Assembly: GCF_010119385.1 (NCBI RefSeq)
Contig: NZ_VFIE01000018.1
Coordinates: 258,838-322,837, forward strand
Length of the DNA stretch: 64,000 nucleotides
Direction: 5' to 3'
Origin: Nesterenkonia haasae
Lineage (GTDB): Bacteria; Actinomycetota; Actinomycetes; Actinomycetales; Micrococcaceae
The position numbers and the translations under genes are program-made. Shown here one piece after another: positions 16,550-28,248 of this stretch; the first letter of the stretch is position 1; every line of letters starts with the position of its first letter. The notes under the pieces were generated by a model. That model was not told the DNA's origin. It was given only the letters and a program-made list of their open reading frames with translations, and made no database searches.

Positions 16550-17185
16550 TTACTGCTCCGCGGAGTCGATGACAGATTCCCAGAGATCGTCAGTCCAATC
16601 CTGGTCTTCGGTAGAGTCGTCGGCCGAATCCGTCTGGATCTCCTGATCCTCGAGATCACCGATCACATGGTACCGGCGCTCACCCGGCACCATGAGGTTT
16701 ATTCGTTCCCTGGCCTGGCGCTGGACGAACTGCGGATCGTCCCAGCGGGCCAACTCTGAGTACAGCTCTTCCTGCCGCTGCTGCTCCTCGGAGATTTGTC
16801 CCGCAAGCTCGTTGATCTCTGCCCGCTGCTGCATGTACGTCCGGACAGTGGGCACCAGGAAGGAGATCACCACCAGGGTGACGATGGTCAGCATGATCAT
16901 GCGACCGGAGAAGGTCCTCTCAGGCACAAGCGTTCGAGCAGAGACTGGGGTCTTAACTGATGGCCGCTGGGCGGATTGCTGAGGCCTGTCGGCCCTGCGA
17001 GCACGTCGCGCGGTGATTTCATCAGGGGTGCGGATCTCGCCTGAGACCTGTTCACGCTCTTGCAGGCGCCGAGCCCTGGCGCGTTCTGCTCGGGCCTGAG
17101 CGCGTCGCTGGCTGCCGGTGCTGGGACTTTCGGGTGCAGCGGTGGACGCATCTGAGCTGCGTGCGTGTCGAGGCACGGCCGTCAC
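16550..17185 (-). CDS. ftsB: Septum formation initiator FtsB/DivIC-like protein
   Basis: 211 residues. A long basic, disordered cytosolic N-terminus (about 100 residues) is followed by one membrane helix (about 97-117, MIMLTIVTLVVISFLVP). A coiled coil comes next (QQRAEINELAGQISEEQQRQEELYSELA) with RWDDPQFVQRQARERI, the DivIC signature, and finally an acidic tail. It should bridge FtsQ and FtsL in the divisome. The start is GTG 17185 with AAGGCG just upstream. It lies downstream of eno, as in mycobacteria. Confidence 0.85.
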   Translation of the reverse strand: MTAVPRHARSSDASTAAPESPSTGSQRRAQARAERARARRLQEREQVSGEIRTPDEITARRARRADRPQQSAQRPSVKTPVSARTLVPERTFSGRMIMLTIVTLVVISFLVPTVRTYMQQRAEINELAGQISEEQQRQEELYSELARWDDPQFVQRQARERINLMVPGERRYHVIGDLEDQEIQTDSADDSTEDQDWTDDLWESVIDSAEQ

Positions 17186-17203
17186 CGCCTTAACTAGGTA
17201 TGT

Positions 17204-17298
17204 CTCGCCGGTTCAGCTGTGGAAGGCCGAACCGGCGAGCACACCACTGATGGGAAGCGTTCTGTTACAGAACCTCAGCGTACTGGCGGGGCAGTATA
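17204..17298 (-). promoter_or_regulatory. ftsB promoter and a leader with two palindromes
   Basis: Reading leftward, TATACT (17293-17298) is a strong -10. Downstream lie GTTCTG-TTA-CAGAAC (17259-17273) and an 11-bp hairpin (17204-17214 with 17229-17239). No T run follows either, so a terminator is less likely than an operator or a leader structure. Confidence 0.45.
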
Positions 17299-17346
17299 AG
17301 CCGCCCCTAGGACACGCAGAGGATCCTGGATTCATCGCTTTAAACG

Positions 17347-17392
17347 ACGAACGGCCTGATCACCCGAGGGCTCGGGCAATCAGGCCGTTCGT
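17347..17392 (-). terminator. Terminator after eno
   Basis: A 14-bp perfect stem (17347-17360 with 17379-17392) with an inner CCCGAG/CTCGGG stem is followed, read leftward, by CGTTTAAA. It starts 13 bp past the eno stop. Confidence 0.85.
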
Positions 17393-17405
17393 TTCACTGT
17401 CTGGT

Positions 17406-19155
<1,750 letters not shown>

Positions 19156-19159
<4 letters not shown>

Positions 19160-20295
19160 TGCCAGGCCTCGAGGATATGGGCGGCGAGTACCTCACGTTC
19201 TTCATAGCCCAGGAAACTCGCCTCAATGGCGTTGACCTGGAAATCGGCCAATTCGGCCAAGCCGTAGTCGAACGCTTCAGCGAGCGCGGCGAGTTCCCCA
19301 CTGAGTGTGACACCGGAAACCAACCGGTTATCAGTGTTCACACCGACGTTGAAGCCGAGCTGATACAGCATGTCGAATGGATGGTGGGTCATCTCCGCCG
19401 GTGACTCCCCGGTCAGGGCAGTCACTGCGCCGGTTTGCAGATTCGAGGTGGGCGAGGTCTCCAGGTGCACCTGCCTATCGCGGACCCAGGCAGCAATTGG
19501 GCCGAGCTCGACCTCGATCAAGTCTTCACCGCCATCACCGGTCTTGGACCGAGAATCAGGACCAGTGGTCAGAATAATGTCCTCCGCAACGCGGATTCCA
19601 TGACCGAGCCGTTGGGCTCGCCCGTCCACTAGGGCGCTGCGCACTGATTCCAGACCGTCAGCCTCACCGGCGTGGACGGTGGCCGGCAGCATCTGCTCGG
19701 CTAAGCGCGTGAAACTGGAGGCGAATTGTGATGGCGGAAATCCGGCCTCGGGTCCCGCGATGTCAAAGCCCACCACCCCGGAGTCGCGGTGCCGCAGCGC
19801 CAGCTCTACGATGTCTTCGGCGTAATCAGCCTGACGCATGGCGGACAGCAACTGCCCGACCGCGATCACCCCGTCATTCTCTTCGACCGCCTCGGCACCT
19901 TCGTTGAGCCCGTCCTGGACCGCCTCGACGGCCTCATCCAATGTCAGACCGCCGGCGATGTGCTGCTCAGGAGCCCACCGAACTTCCGCGTAGATCACAC
20001 CATCGGCAGCCAGGTCTTCCACGTATTCTCGGGCCACTCGGCGCAGATTCGCAGCGGACTGCATAACAGCAGTGGTGTGAGCGAAGGCTTCCAGGTACTT
20101 GAGCAGGTCGCCGGAATTGGCGTTTGTCCGAAAAGTCTCCTGCAGAGAGGCCGGGTCAGAGCTCGGTAACTCATGGCCGATTTCTGCGGCCAGCTCGATC
20201 AGCGTGGAGGGGCGTAGAGACCCATCCAGGTGGTCGTGCAGAGAAACTTTGGGCAGGTCGCGCAGCTGGGCTTCAAAACCCTCGTGAGTGCTCAT
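19156..20295 (-). CDS. add: Adenosine deaminase
   Basis: Deaminates adenosine/deoxyadenosine to inosine. Zinc site and catalytic residues: HDHLDGS near the N-terminus, HAGEADG in the middle (zinc His, catalytic Glu), LGHGIRV, and VNTDNRLVSG with the terminal Asp pair. An insert of about 20 residues (DSRSKTGDGGEDL) lies between the LGHGIRV strand and the next. I start at ATG 20295 (MSTHEGFEAQL); a GTG at 20322 is also in frame. It follows the DedA gene by about 30 bp and overlaps mazG. Confidence 0.93.
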
Positions 20296-20325
20296 AGCCC
20301 CTAGCCTACCGGTGGGCTTCACCTC

Positions 20326-21057
20326 TCAGACGGTGTCGTCGTCGTCATTTTTGTCACGGTGTCTGCGGCGAAGGTGGATGGGCGGCTCCACCGGAACCTC
20401 GCCAATATCCTGGTACCCTTCCGGGTCAAGGTGGTAGCCGCGGCGGTCCAGCCAGGCAGTGAACATCTTGAACAGCCGCTCACTGATCCACCCCAGCACG
20501 ATCGCAACTCCGATACCGACCACCATGGCGATGAGCATGTTCCCGAAGATGGCTTCGCCGAGCGCCCCGAGCCCGGTCAGCCAGCTGGCCCAGAGCAGCG
20601 ATGCGGCGCTGTCGATCAACAGGAATCGGCGCAGCGAAAACTGCGTGGAGCCTGCCACAAAGTTGATGGCTACTCGAGCTCCTGGGATAAACCGGCCGAC
20701 AAAGATCAGCAGCACTCCGCGCTTGTCCAATTCGTGTCTGGCCCAGACAAGCGTCTTCTGCGGAGTGGGTTGACGCATCCACTGGAACCGGTGGGTACCA
20801 ATCCAGCGCCCCAAGTTCCAGGCGATAAAATCGCCCACCACTGCTCCGGCGGCGGCCACCAGAATGACCCACACCCAGTGCGGTGTGCCAACTGAATCCT
20901 GCACTGACCCGAGGCCCACAACCAAAGCGTCTGAGGGGAGCACCGGGAAGACCCCATCGCCCACACAGAAGACGAAGAGACCCACCAGGGTCCACCACCC
21001 GGAGGCCGCTGTGAGAATCAGCTCGTTGAGCTGGTCGAGGAGTTCACCAAGTCCCAT
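20326..21057 (-). CDS. DedA-family membrane protein
   Basis: 243 residues with about five helices and the DedA signature F(V)GRFIPGARVAINFVAGSTQ plus GDFIAWNLGRWIG. The C-terminal 50 residues are hydrophilic and end with a run of Arg, Asp and Asn. DedA proteins act as lipid (undecaprenyl-phosphate or phospholipid) flippases or need the proton gradient; the substrate is not known here. It sits 10 bp after deoA and before add, although its role is not obviously nucleoside-related. Confidence 0.87.
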   Translation of the reverse strand: MGLGELLDQLNELILTAASGWWTLVGLFVFCVGDGVFPVLPSDALVVGLGSVQDSVGTPHWVWVILVAAAGAVVGDFIAWNLGRWIGTHRFQWMRQPTPQKTLVWARHELDKRGVLLIFVGRFIPGARVAINFVAGSTQFSLRRFLLIDSAASLLWASWLTGLGALGEAIFGNMLIAMVVGIGVAIVLGWISERLFKMFTAWLDRRGYHLDPEGYQDIGEVPVEPPIHLRRRHRDKNDDDDTV

Positions 21058-21067
21058 GGCTGCTGCG

Positions 21068-22384
21068 TCAAATGTCCGCGGCAGCGATCCGGGCCTTAAT
21101 CAACGTCGCCGGCGCGGTGTCAGCACCCTCGGAAATGTCGATGGCTCCGGCGAGCGCCTGCTCGGCACGCTGGATGCGTTGATCATCATCTGTCAGCAGG
21201 GTCACCAGCGGCGCTCCGGCCGTGACCGTGTCTCCGGGTTTGGCGTGCAGGCGGACCCCGGCCGCGGCCTGCACCTGATCCTCCTTGCGGGCTCGCCCAG
21301 CTCCCAGCCGCCACGCCGCGATGCCCACGGCGTAGGCATCCATCCGAGTCACGGTGCCAGTCTCCGGCGCGTGCAGGGTGTGCTGGTGACGCGGCTCAGG
21401 CAACGGTGCGTCGGGGTCGCCCCCTTGCGCGGCGATCATGGCCCGCCAGGAGTCCATCGCCTTGCCGTTTTTCAGATTATCCAGCGGATCTACACCGGTC
21501 AGGCCCACCCCTGCAAGCATCTCTGCGGCCAGCGCTGCGGTGAGTTCGACGACGTCCGTAGGGCCCCCGCCAGCCAGTACCTCCACGGATTCTTGGACCT
21601 CCACAGCGTTGCCGGCTGTGCGGCCCAGTGGGGTATCCATTTCGGTGAGGAGCGCGGTGGTGTGCACCCCGGCGTCAGTGCCCAACGCGACCATTGTCTG
21701 GGCCAGTTCGAAGGCGTCGTCGTAGTTCTTCATAAACGCTCCTGCGCCGACCTTCACGTCGAGCACCAGCGCATCGGTGCCCTCTGCGATCTTCTTGGAC
21801 ATGATGGAGCTGGCGATCAGCGGAATGGATTCCACGGTGCCGGTGACATCGCGCAGCGCGTAGAGCTTCTTATCGGCTGGCGCCAGACCGGAACCGGCAG
21901 CACAAATCACTGCACCGACCGTGTCCAGCTGGTGGAGGACCTCAGCATTGGACAGGTGAGCACGCCAACCGCGGACGGCTTCGAGTTTGTCCAGGGTTCC
22001 ACCGGTATGGCCCAGGCCCCGGCCGGACAACTGCGGGACTGGCACGCCGTAAGAGGCGACCAATGGGGCCAACGGCAGGGTGATCTTATCGCCGACACCG
22101 CCGGTGGAGTGCTTGTCTGCGGTGAGCCGGCGGCTACCGTCCGGCCTTGTGAGAGAACTGAAGTTCATCCTTTCACCGGTCGCGATCATCGCCGCCGTCC
22201 ACTGCCGGATCTCTGTCCGATCCATCCCACGCAGCAGTATTGCCATGGCCAGGGCGCTCATTTGTTCCTCAGCCACGGTGCCATCGGTGTAGGCGTTGAT
22301 GAGCCAGTCAATCTGCTCCTGGCTCAGAGTGTCACCGTCGCGTTTTGCGCGGATGAGGTCGACGACGTCATGCGACGGGCTCAT
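21068..22384 (-). CDS. deoA: Thymidine phosphorylase
   Basis: Phosphorolysis of thymidine/deoxyuridine to base and deoxyribose 1-phosphate. Landmarks over 438 residues: DVVDLIRAKRDG at the N-terminus, KHSTGGVGDKITLPLAPLVASYG (phosphate binding), GRGLGHTGGTLDKLEA, DALVLDVKVGAGAFM and the C-terminal PYNP domain (DAYAVGIAAWRLGAGR). Its ATG overlaps the cdd stop by 4 bp, so cytidine to uracil salvage enzymes are coupled. Confidence 0.95.
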   Translation of the reverse strand: MSPSHDVVDLIRAKRDGDTLSQEQIDWLINAYTDGTVAEEQMSALAMAILLRGMDRTEIRQWTAAMIATGERMNFSSLTRPDGSRRLTADKHSTGGVGDKITLPLAPLVASYGVPVPQLSGRGLGHTGGTLDKLEAVRGWRAHLSNAEVLHQLDTVGAVICAAGSGLAPADKKLYALRDVTGTVESIPLIASSIMSKKIAEGTDALVLDVKVGAGAFMKNYDDAFELAQTMVALGTDAGVHTTALLTEMDTPLGRTAGNAVEVQESVEVLAGGGPTDVVELTAALAAEMLAGVGLTGVDPLDNLKNGKAMDSWRAMIAAQGGDPDAPLPEPRHQHTLHAPETGTVTRMDAYAVGIAAWRLGAGRARKEDQVQAAAGVRLHAKPGDTVTAGAPLVTLLTDDDQRIQRAEQALAGAIDISEGADTAPATLIKARIAAADI

Positions 22385-22785
22385 GGAGCCACCTTTCCTA
22401 GGTCTGCTGGGCCGAAGGCCTGGGGCAAAATGCCCTCCATGTCCGTGATTCCCTCAGGGGTCAGGATCTGGAACGTGTCAGCGGCGAACTCGTTGAGTAG
22501 TTGGCGGCACCGTCCGCACGGCATGATGGTCTCCCCCTGGGAGTTGACGCAGGTGAACTTTGTGATCTGACCACCGCCTGTGAGGTGTAGCTGGCCGACC
22601 AGCGTGTTCTCAGCGCACTGGCCGACGCCGTATGAGGCGTTCTCCACGTTGCATCCGGTGATCAGTCGACCGTCAGTGGTCAGTGCGGCAGCCCCCACCT
22701 GGTACTGGGAATAAGGTGCATACGCGCGCCCTCTTGCCTGGTTTGCAGCAGCCGTGAGCACACTGAAATCGACGTCGTCAGCCAT
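22381..22785 (-). CDS. cdd: Cytidine deaminase
   Basis: Converts cytidine/deoxycytidine to uridine. The tetrameric short form (134 residues) has substrate loop RGRAYAPYSQYQVGAAALTTDG and zinc site QCAENT (Cys, catalytic Glu) with MPCGRCRQ (two Cys). VENASYG is the nucleoside-binding motif. It follows the M20 gene by 9 bp and overlaps deoA by 4 bp. Confidence 0.95.
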   Translation of the reverse strand: MADDVDFSVLTAAANQARGRAYAPYSQYQVGAAALTTDGRLITGCNVENASYGVGQCAENTLVGQLHLTGGGQITKFTCVNSQGETIMPCGRCRQLLNEFAADTFQILTPEGITDMEGILPQAFGPADLGKVAP

Positions 22786-22794
22786 GGATCAATC

Positions 22795-24078
22795 CTAAGC
22801 GCTGGCAGAGAGGCAGCTCTGCGCCACTTCTGCCATCACTTTGACGCCTATCGCAATGGCGCGCTCGTCTGGAATGTAGTCCCCACGGTGCAAATCGTAG
22901 GCCTCCCCGCCAGGGGTCATGGTGCCGAGTCGGAACATGGAGCCGGGGACTTCCTGGGTCATCCATCCGAAGTCCTCGCCCCCCATAGACTGCTCGGCGA
23001 GGGTCAGGCTGGATTCCCCGAGGGCTCTTTTCACCGCGCGGTCGATGATGCCGGTGCAGTCCTCGTCGTTCACCACGGGGGGCACCCCTCGTACATGGTC
23101 CAGAGTGACACTGACCCCGTATGCAGCAGCTGCCTGCTCAACGATCGGCACCAGTACGCCACCGGCCTCTTTCCACGCATCGGCGTCGAGAATGCGCATC
23201 GTGCCGTGCAGTGCACCGGTGGAGGGAATGGCGTTGGCAGCGTTTCCGGCACTGACATGTCCCCACACCAGGGAGACTCCGCTGCGGACGTCAATCCGTC
23301 TGGCCAGGATGGCTGGCACGCTTGTGGCGATATGCCCGAGTGCGCCGATGACGTCCTCCGTCAGGTGGGGCCGTGACGTGTGCCCGCCGCGCCCGGAGAC
23401 CTCAACGCGTACAAGGTCGGAGGCGGAGGTGATGGGACCGATACGGGTGCCGACTGAGCCGACGGTGAGCTTAGGATCCGCATGCAGGGCGAAGATTCGA
23501 GGCACACCGTTCAGCACCCCCTGCCTCACGACTTCCTGGGCGCCGCCGGGAAAGTGTTCTTCAGCTGGCTGGAAAATGATGCGAATCCGGGCGCCGAGCC
23601 CTCCGCCTCCGTCCGACCGTGACGAATGCTCGGTGTGCAGCCGCTGCAGAGTCCAGGCCAGGCCCATCATGACAGTGGTGTGCAGGTCATGGCCGCAGGA
23701 GTGCGCGACTCCGGCGTTCTGCGAGGCGTAGTCCAGCCCGGTGGTTTCGGTGATGGGCAGCGCGTCGATGTCCCCCCGGAAGGCTGCGGCGATCGGCGCG
23801 TCAGCCGGCCCGACATCCACGTAGCAACCGGTGGTCTCCGGCAGCAGCTGAGGTGCCAGCCCAGCCTCACTCAGGCGGGCGGCGATGCTGGCGGTGGTGC
23901 GCTTCTCCTTCCAGGACAATTCAGGATGGGCGTGGAGGTCTCGGCGGAAGGAGATCAGATCACTTTCCAGTTCAGCGATGAGATCTGCTGTGGCCGCGGC
24001 TGGGGTGGTGAGGCGCGTGACTTCGGCATCGACCCGTGCCGTGGTCTCCCGCCCGGATGCCTCCGCGTCAGAGGACAT
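22795..24078 (-). CDS. M20-family amidohydrolase
   Basis: 427 residues of the M20D type, related to hippurate/N-acyl-amino-acid hydrolases. Metal site: SCGHDLHT, PAEEHFPGG, FALHADPK and the late GGEDFGWM. The dimerisation domain runs from about 205 to 320 (VEVSGRGGHTSRPHL). It could release amino acids from N-acyl or indole-3-acetyl conjugates, but the substrate is unknown. It overlaps the manC stop by 11 bp and precedes cdd by 9 bp, so it is within the manC-to-mazG run. Confidence 0.85.
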   Translation of the reverse strand: MSSDAEASGRETTARVDAEVTRLTTPAAATADLIAELESDLISFRRDLHAHPELSWKEKRTTASIAARLSEAGLAPQLLPETTGCYVDVGPADAPIAAAFRGDIDALPITETTGLDYASQNAGVAHSCGHDLHTTVMMGLAWTLQRLHTEHSSRSDGGGGLGARIRIIFQPAEEHFPGGAQEVVRQGVLNGVPRIFALHADPKLTVGSVGTRIGPITSASDLVRVEVSGRGGHTSRPHLTEDVIGALGHIATSVPAILARRIDVRSGVSLVWGHVSAGNAANAIPSTGALHGTMRILDADAWKEAGGVLVPIVEQAAAAYGVSVTLDHVRGVPPVVNDEDCTGIIDRAVKRALGESSLTLAEQSMGGEDFGWMTQEVPGSMFRLGTMTPGGEAYDLHRGDYIPDERAIAIGVKVMAEVAQSCLSASA

Positions 24079-25237
24079 CGGAGTCTCCCTTCTCTTTGAG
24101 CGCTTCGACCGCCTGTTTCACGGACTGGGCATGATCAGTGGTGGTGACCAGCAGAGCATCCTCAGTGTCGACCACGACGATGTCCTTCACACCGATCAGC
24201 GCCACCACTCGTTGAGTTTCGGAAACGACGACGCCTGAGGAGTCTTCGGAATACACTCTCGGCTTCTTGCCCAGGACGGTCATGTTCTCCTGCTGAGCAG
24301 CTGGATTGAGCCGCGCTATAGCGGCGAAATCGCCTACATCGTCCCAGGTGAAGTTTCCTGGGATGACGGCTACGTCTCCGGCATCGGCGGCCGGTTCGGC
24401 CACGGCGTAGTCAATGGACGTCTTCGGCAGGGTCGGCCAGATGCGAGCCAGGGTCTCCTCCTGGCGCGCCGTCCCCCACGCAGCGGAGATCTCGGTCAGC
24501 CCCGCGTGAAGCTCCGGTTCGGCGGCAGCCAGATGATCGAGCAGCAGGGAGACCGGAGCGACGAACATTCCCGCGTTCCAGAGGTAATCTCCGCTGGCCA
24601 CATATTCTTGTGCGATCTGATCGCCGGGCTTCTCCACGAACTCAACAACGTGGTGCGCATCGGGGGCATCCGCCACCTGGTACGTCTCACCGGTGCGGAT
24701 GTATCCGAAAGCTGTTGAGGGGTGAGTGGGTTTGATGCCGATGGTGACGATCTTTCCGGTGGCAGCCGTGGCTACAGCCTGACCGACCGCATCCTGGAAG
24801 ATCGGCACCGGAGCAATCACATGGTCGGCCGCGAACGACCCCATGATGGTCCCCTGGGAAGCGGTACGTCCCGCAGCCAGATCTCGGGCGTGAAGGATCG
24901 CGGCCGCCAGGCCGATAGCCGCCGCAGAATCTTTGGGTTCCGGCTCAAGCACCAGATCCTCAGCGTCCAGCTCTGGGATCTGACCAAGCACGGCCTCACC
25001 ATGGGCCTCCCCGGTGACCACCATGACCGCGTGCCCTGATAGAGGGAGCAGGCGCTCGTAGGTTGATCGGAGCAGAGTGGTTCCCGCTCCCGTCAGGTCG
25101 TGCAGGAATTTCGGTGCGCCTGCGCGCGAGAGAGGCCAGAGTCTTGTGCCAACACCACCGGCGGGGATCACTGCGTGGAATCGTTCCAGTGCTGATGGGC
25201 GGACACTGGCCTGTGTGGAGTCGGAGCTGGAAGTCAC
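24068..25237 (-). CDS. manC: Mannose-1-phosphate guanylyltransferase
   Basis: Makes GDP-mannose from mannose 1-phosphate and GTP for polysaccharide, glycolipid or glycoprotein mannosylation. The N-terminal signature is AVIPAGGVGTRLWPLSRAGAPKFLHDL; EPEPKDSAAAIGLA, GSFAADHVI, FVEKPG and YLWNAGMFV follow. It lacks the C-terminal isomerase domain of bifunctional ManC. I prefer the GTG at 25237; an ATG at 25294 adds 19 residues. A perfect TATAAT on the minus strand (25364-25369) is a likely -10 for it. Confidence 0.88.
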   Translation of the reverse strand: MTSSSDSTQASVRPSALERFHAVIPAGGVGTRLWPLSRAGAPKFLHDLTGAGTTLLRSTYERLLPLSGHAVMVVTGEAHGEAVLGQIPELDAEDLVLEPEPKDSAAAIGLAAAILHARDLAAGRTASQGTIMGSFAADHVIAPVPIFQDAVGQAVATAATGKIVTIGIKPTHPSTAFGYIRTGETYQVADAPDAHHVVEFVEKPGDQIAQEYVASGDYLWNAGMFVAPVSLLLDHLAAAEPELHAGLTEISAAWGTARQEETLARIWPTLPKTSIDYAVAEPAADAGDVAVIPGNFTWDDVGDFAAIARLNPAAQQENMTVLGKKPRVYSEDSSGVVVSETQRVVALIGVKDIVVVDTEDALLVTTTDHAQSVKQAVEALKEKGDSDVL

Positions 25238-25363
25238 TCGACCTAGCGTATCTCCTGAGCAGGATCTCCCTGCGTACTGTGTGAAACAGATCATGACGCA
25301 CTGGCGGAACGGCTGGGGTCAAACTTTCGCGACGACAGGAGCCACCCGGGGCTGACCTGGGCC

Positions 25364-25411
25364 ATTATACGACAAGCCGGCGCAGAGGCCTTTTCTACAA
25401 CGTGTAGAAAA
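25364..25411. promoter_or_regulatory. Palindrome between divergent manC and sdhC promoters
   Basis: TTTTCTACA-ACG-TGTAGAAAA (25391-25411) is a perfect 9-3-9 palindrome. On its left lies a perfect minus-strand TATAAT (25364-25369) for manC; on its right an AT-rich AAGATTAGGAT about 20 bp before the sdhC leader. It probably covers both -35 regions and would let one regulator act on both genes. The regulator is not identified. Confidence 0.6.
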
Positions 25412-25480
25412 CAAAGCTGCACCTCAAAAGATTAGGATGGACCTCAGTGCCATGCGACGACGCTGGAAAGGTAACTGAAC

Positions 25481-25885
25481 GTGACGCAGACAAAAAGCAC
25501 CTCCGGTGGACGGGGGACGCTCTACAGAGGCCGCGAAGGTATGTGGTCCTGGGTTGGACATCGAATCACCGGTGTCGGAATCTTCTTCTTCCTTCTAGTC
25601 CATGTATTGGACACCTCGCTGGTCCGCGTCTCACCTGAGGCTTACGACGCGGTCATTGGAGCATATAAGCACCCCATTATGATCATGGGCGAAATCGGCC
25701 TGGTGGGCGCTATCGTCTTCCACGCATTCAACGGTCTGCGCATCATTCTGGTGGACTTCTGGAAGCAGGGCACCCGGTATCACCGCCAGATGCTCTGGGC
25801 CGTCATGGTCCTGTGGTTCGTGACAATGGTGGCGTTCTCAATCCGCCACCTGATGATCTTTTTCGAAGGCTGGGAGGGTTTCTGA
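25481..25885 (+). CDS. sdhC: Succinate dehydrogenase cytochrome b subunit
   Basis: 134 residues with three membrane helices. Family motif YRGREGMWSWVGHRITGVGIF comes first, and FHAFNGLRIILVDF holds the heme-ligating His. Start GTG 25481 with AAAGG. It anchors SdhAB and reduces menaquinone with SdhD. First gene of sdhCDAB; the sdhD ATG follows one base after the stop. Confidence 0.93.
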   Translation: MTQTKSTSGGRGTLYRGREGMWSWVGHRITGVGIFFFLLVHVLDTSLVRVSPEAYDAVIGAYKHPIMIMGEIGLVGAIVFHAFNGLRIILVDFWKQGTRYHRQMLWAVMVLWFVTMVAFSIRHLMIFFEGWEGF

Positions 25886-25886
25886 G

Positions 25887-26396
25887 ATGACCACCACGAA
25901 CTCTGAAGCAGTACTCCCAGCGCAGGGCATCGAGGCCCCCCGCTCAGGAAGAATCGATCCCAAATATCTGCGCTCAAACCCGTCGTCCGGCTCATTCGAG
26001 ATGGTCGCCTGGGTCTTTATGCGAGTCTCCGGTGCGGCACTGGTGGTGCTCATCTTCGTGCACCTGTTCTCCAACCTGATGGTCGGAGAGGGAATTCACC
26101 AGATTGACTTCGCCTTCGTGGCCGGCAAGTGGGCCAATCCTGTCTGGCAGTTCTGGGATCTGACCATGCTGTGGCTGGCCATGCTGCACGGCACCAACGG
26201 CATGCGCACCATCATCAACGACTACGCGGAGAAGGACTCGACTCGGCTCTGGCTGAAGTCGATCCTTTACTTGGCGAGCACGGTCATCATCATTCTCGGC
26301 ACCCTGGTGATTTTCACCTTCGAGCCTTGCCTGGTCGACGACGCCGGAAACCTGATGGACTACGCACCGTCGTTCTGCGAGAACATCGTCAACTAG
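25887..26396 (+). CDS. sdhD: Succinate dehydrogenase membrane anchor subunit
   Basis: 169 residues. A 35-residue soluble N-terminus precedes three helices; heme/quinone region [19 protein letters not shown] and [15 protein letters not shown] (second heme His). The C-terminus is longer than in most homologues ([18 protein letters not shown] with two Cys). It pairs with SdhC. A 64-bp gap then leads to sdhA. Confidence 0.92.
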   Translation: MTTTNSEAVLPAQGIEAPRSGRIDPKYLRSNPSSGSFEMVAWVFMRVSGAALVVLIFVHLFSNLMVGEGIHQIDFAFVAGKWANPVWQFWDLTMLWLAMLHGTNGMRTIINDYAEKDSTRLWLKSILYLASTVIIILGTLVIFTFEPCLVDDAGNLMDYAPSFCENIVN

Positions 26397-26460
26397 TACA
26401 CGACGACGCCTCCGCATCGCACGCACCCACACGCACCAAGAGAAAAGAGCCGAACAGAAC

Positions 26461-28248
26461 ATGCAGGTTCATAAGTACGACGTTGTGATCGTCGGCGCCG
26501 GCGGCGCAGGCATGCGCGCTGCCATCGAATCAGGCCAGCGCGCGCACACTGCGGTGCTGACGAAGCTCTACCCGACCCGTTCGCACACCGGCGCCGCGCA
26601 GGGCGGTATGTGCGCCGCACTGGCAAACGTCGAAGAAGACAACTGGGAGTGGCACACTTTTGACACTGTCAAAGGTGGCGACTACCTCGTGGACCAGGAT
26701 GCCGCCGAGGTCATGGCCAAAGAGGCCATCGACGCCGTCTTGGACCTGGAGAAGATGGGGCTTCCCTTCAACCGCACGCCAGAGGGCAAGATCGACCAGC
26801 GGCGTTTCGGCGGACACACGCGTGATCACGGCAAGGCCGCCGTGCGCCGGGCCTGTTACGCTGCTGACCGCACCGGTCATATGATTCTGCAGACGCTCTA
26901 CCAAAACTGCGTCAAGCACAATGTGGAGTTCTACAACGAGTACTACGTTCTGGACCTCATTACAGTTGAAGAGGACGCGACCCGCGAAGACGGGACCACC
27001 TTCAAGCAGAAGCGAGTCGCAGGTGTGGTCACCTACGATCTTGCCTCCGGCGAGCTGCACATTTTCCAAGCCAAGTCAGTCGTCTTCGCTACCGGTGGTC
27101 TGGGCAAGATCTTCAAGACGACTTCCAATGCCCACACCCTGACTGCTGATGGCATGGCCATCGCCTACCGCGCGGGCATCCCTCTGGAGGACATGGAGTT
27201 CGTCCAGTTCCACCCCACCGGCCTGGCCGGCTTGGGCGTGCTGCTCTCTGAGGCAGCCCGAGGAGAAGGCGGCATTCTGCGCAACAGTGAGGGCGAGCGC
27301 TTCATGGAGCGGTACGCCCCCACCATCAAGGACCTGGCTCCACGCGATATTGTCGCCCGTGCCATGGCGCAGGAAGTCCGTGAAGGACGCGGAGCAGGCC
27401 CCAATAAGGACTACGTGTATCTGGATCTGACGCACCTCGAGCCAGAGCATATTGACGCGAAGCTTCCGGACATCACTGAGTTCGCTCGGACGTACCTCGC
27501 GGTCGAACCGCATACTGAACCTGTACCGGTGTTCCCCACCTGCCACTACGCCATGGGCGGTGTGCCCACCAATATCAAGGCCGAAGTGCTCCAGGACAAT
27601 GACACCGTCGTCCCGGGTCTCTACGCTGCTGGCGAGGTGGCCTGCGTATCGGTTCACGGTTCCAACAGGCTGGGCACTAACTCCCTGCTCGACATCAACG
27701 TTTTCGGCAAGCGCGCCGGTCTTTACGCCGCCGAGTACGCCAGCAGTGCTGAGTTCGTCGAGCTTCCGGAGGCTCCCGAGGCCTTCGTCACTGAGCAGTT
27801 GGACATGCTGCGCAACTCCACCGGTGAGCAGCGGGTAGCAACCATCCGAGCTGAGCTTCAGGACACTATGGACCTCAATATGCAGGTCTTCCGGTCAGAG
27901 GAGAGCATTAAGGAAGCCCTCGACAAGATCTACGAGCTCAAGGCGCGCTACCACCAGATCACTGTTCAGGACAAAGGCAAGCGTTTCAACCTGGACCTGC
28001 TGGAAGCCCTTGAACTCGGTTTCCTGCTGGACATGGCTGAAGTGATGACTGTTTCCGCGATGCACCGCAAAGAGTCCCGGGGTGGTCACTACCGTGAGGA
28101 TTATCCTGACCGGGACGACGATAACTTCATGCTGCATTCGATGTTGTACAAGGATCCCGACTTCGTGACCGAAGGTGTCGAGGGCATTCGCTTCGACACC
28201 AAACCGGTCACCTTCACCCGCTACGAGCCGATGGAGCGTAAGTACTGA
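26461..28248 (+). CDS. sdhA: Succinate dehydrogenase flavoprotein subunit
   Basis: 595 residues. Covalent FAD site [11 protein letters not shown] (His) after [13 protein letters not shown]; active-site regions QFHPTGL and GGVPTN; C-terminal [19 protein letters not shown]. It oxidises succinate to fumarate in the TCA cycle. Sequence and the two-protein anchor place it with the SdhABCD (type A-like) enzymes of Actinobacteria. The stop overlaps sdhB by one base (TGATG). Confidence 0.96.
   Translation: MQVHKYDVVIVGAGGAGMRAAIESGQRAHTAVLTKLYPTRSHTGAAQGGMCAALANVEEDNWEWHTFDTVKGGDYLVDQDAAEVMAKEAIDAVLDLEKMGLPFNRTPEGKIDQRRFGGHTRDHGKAAVRRACYAADRTGHMILQTLYQNCVKHNVEFYNEYYVLDLITVEEDATREDGTTFKQKRVAGVVTYDLASGELHIFQAKSVVFATGGLGKIFKTTSNAHTLTADGMAIAYRAGIPLEDMEFVQFHPTGLAGLGVLLSEAARGEGGILRNSEGERFMERYAPTIKDLAPRDIVARAMAQEVREGRGAGPNKDYVYLDLTHLEPEHIDAKLPDITEFARTYLAVEPHTEPVPVFPTCHYAMGGVPTNIKAEVLQDNDTVVPGLYAAGEVACVSVHGSNRLGTNSLLDINVFGKRAGLYAAEYASSAEFVELPEAPEAFVTEQLDMLRNSTGEQRVATIRAELQDTMDLNMQVFRSEESIKEALDKIYELKARYHQITVQDKGKRFNLDLLEALELGFLLDMAEVMTVSAMHRKESRGGHYREDYPDRDDDNFMLHSMLYKDPDFVTEGVEGIRFDTKPVTFTRYEPMERKY

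Noticed and set aside
20864..22570. 568-codon open frame on the plus strand
   Set aside because: It lies antisense to deoA and cdd, whose conserved motifs are clear. Long antisense frames are expected at this GC content and the translation has no recognisable domain.
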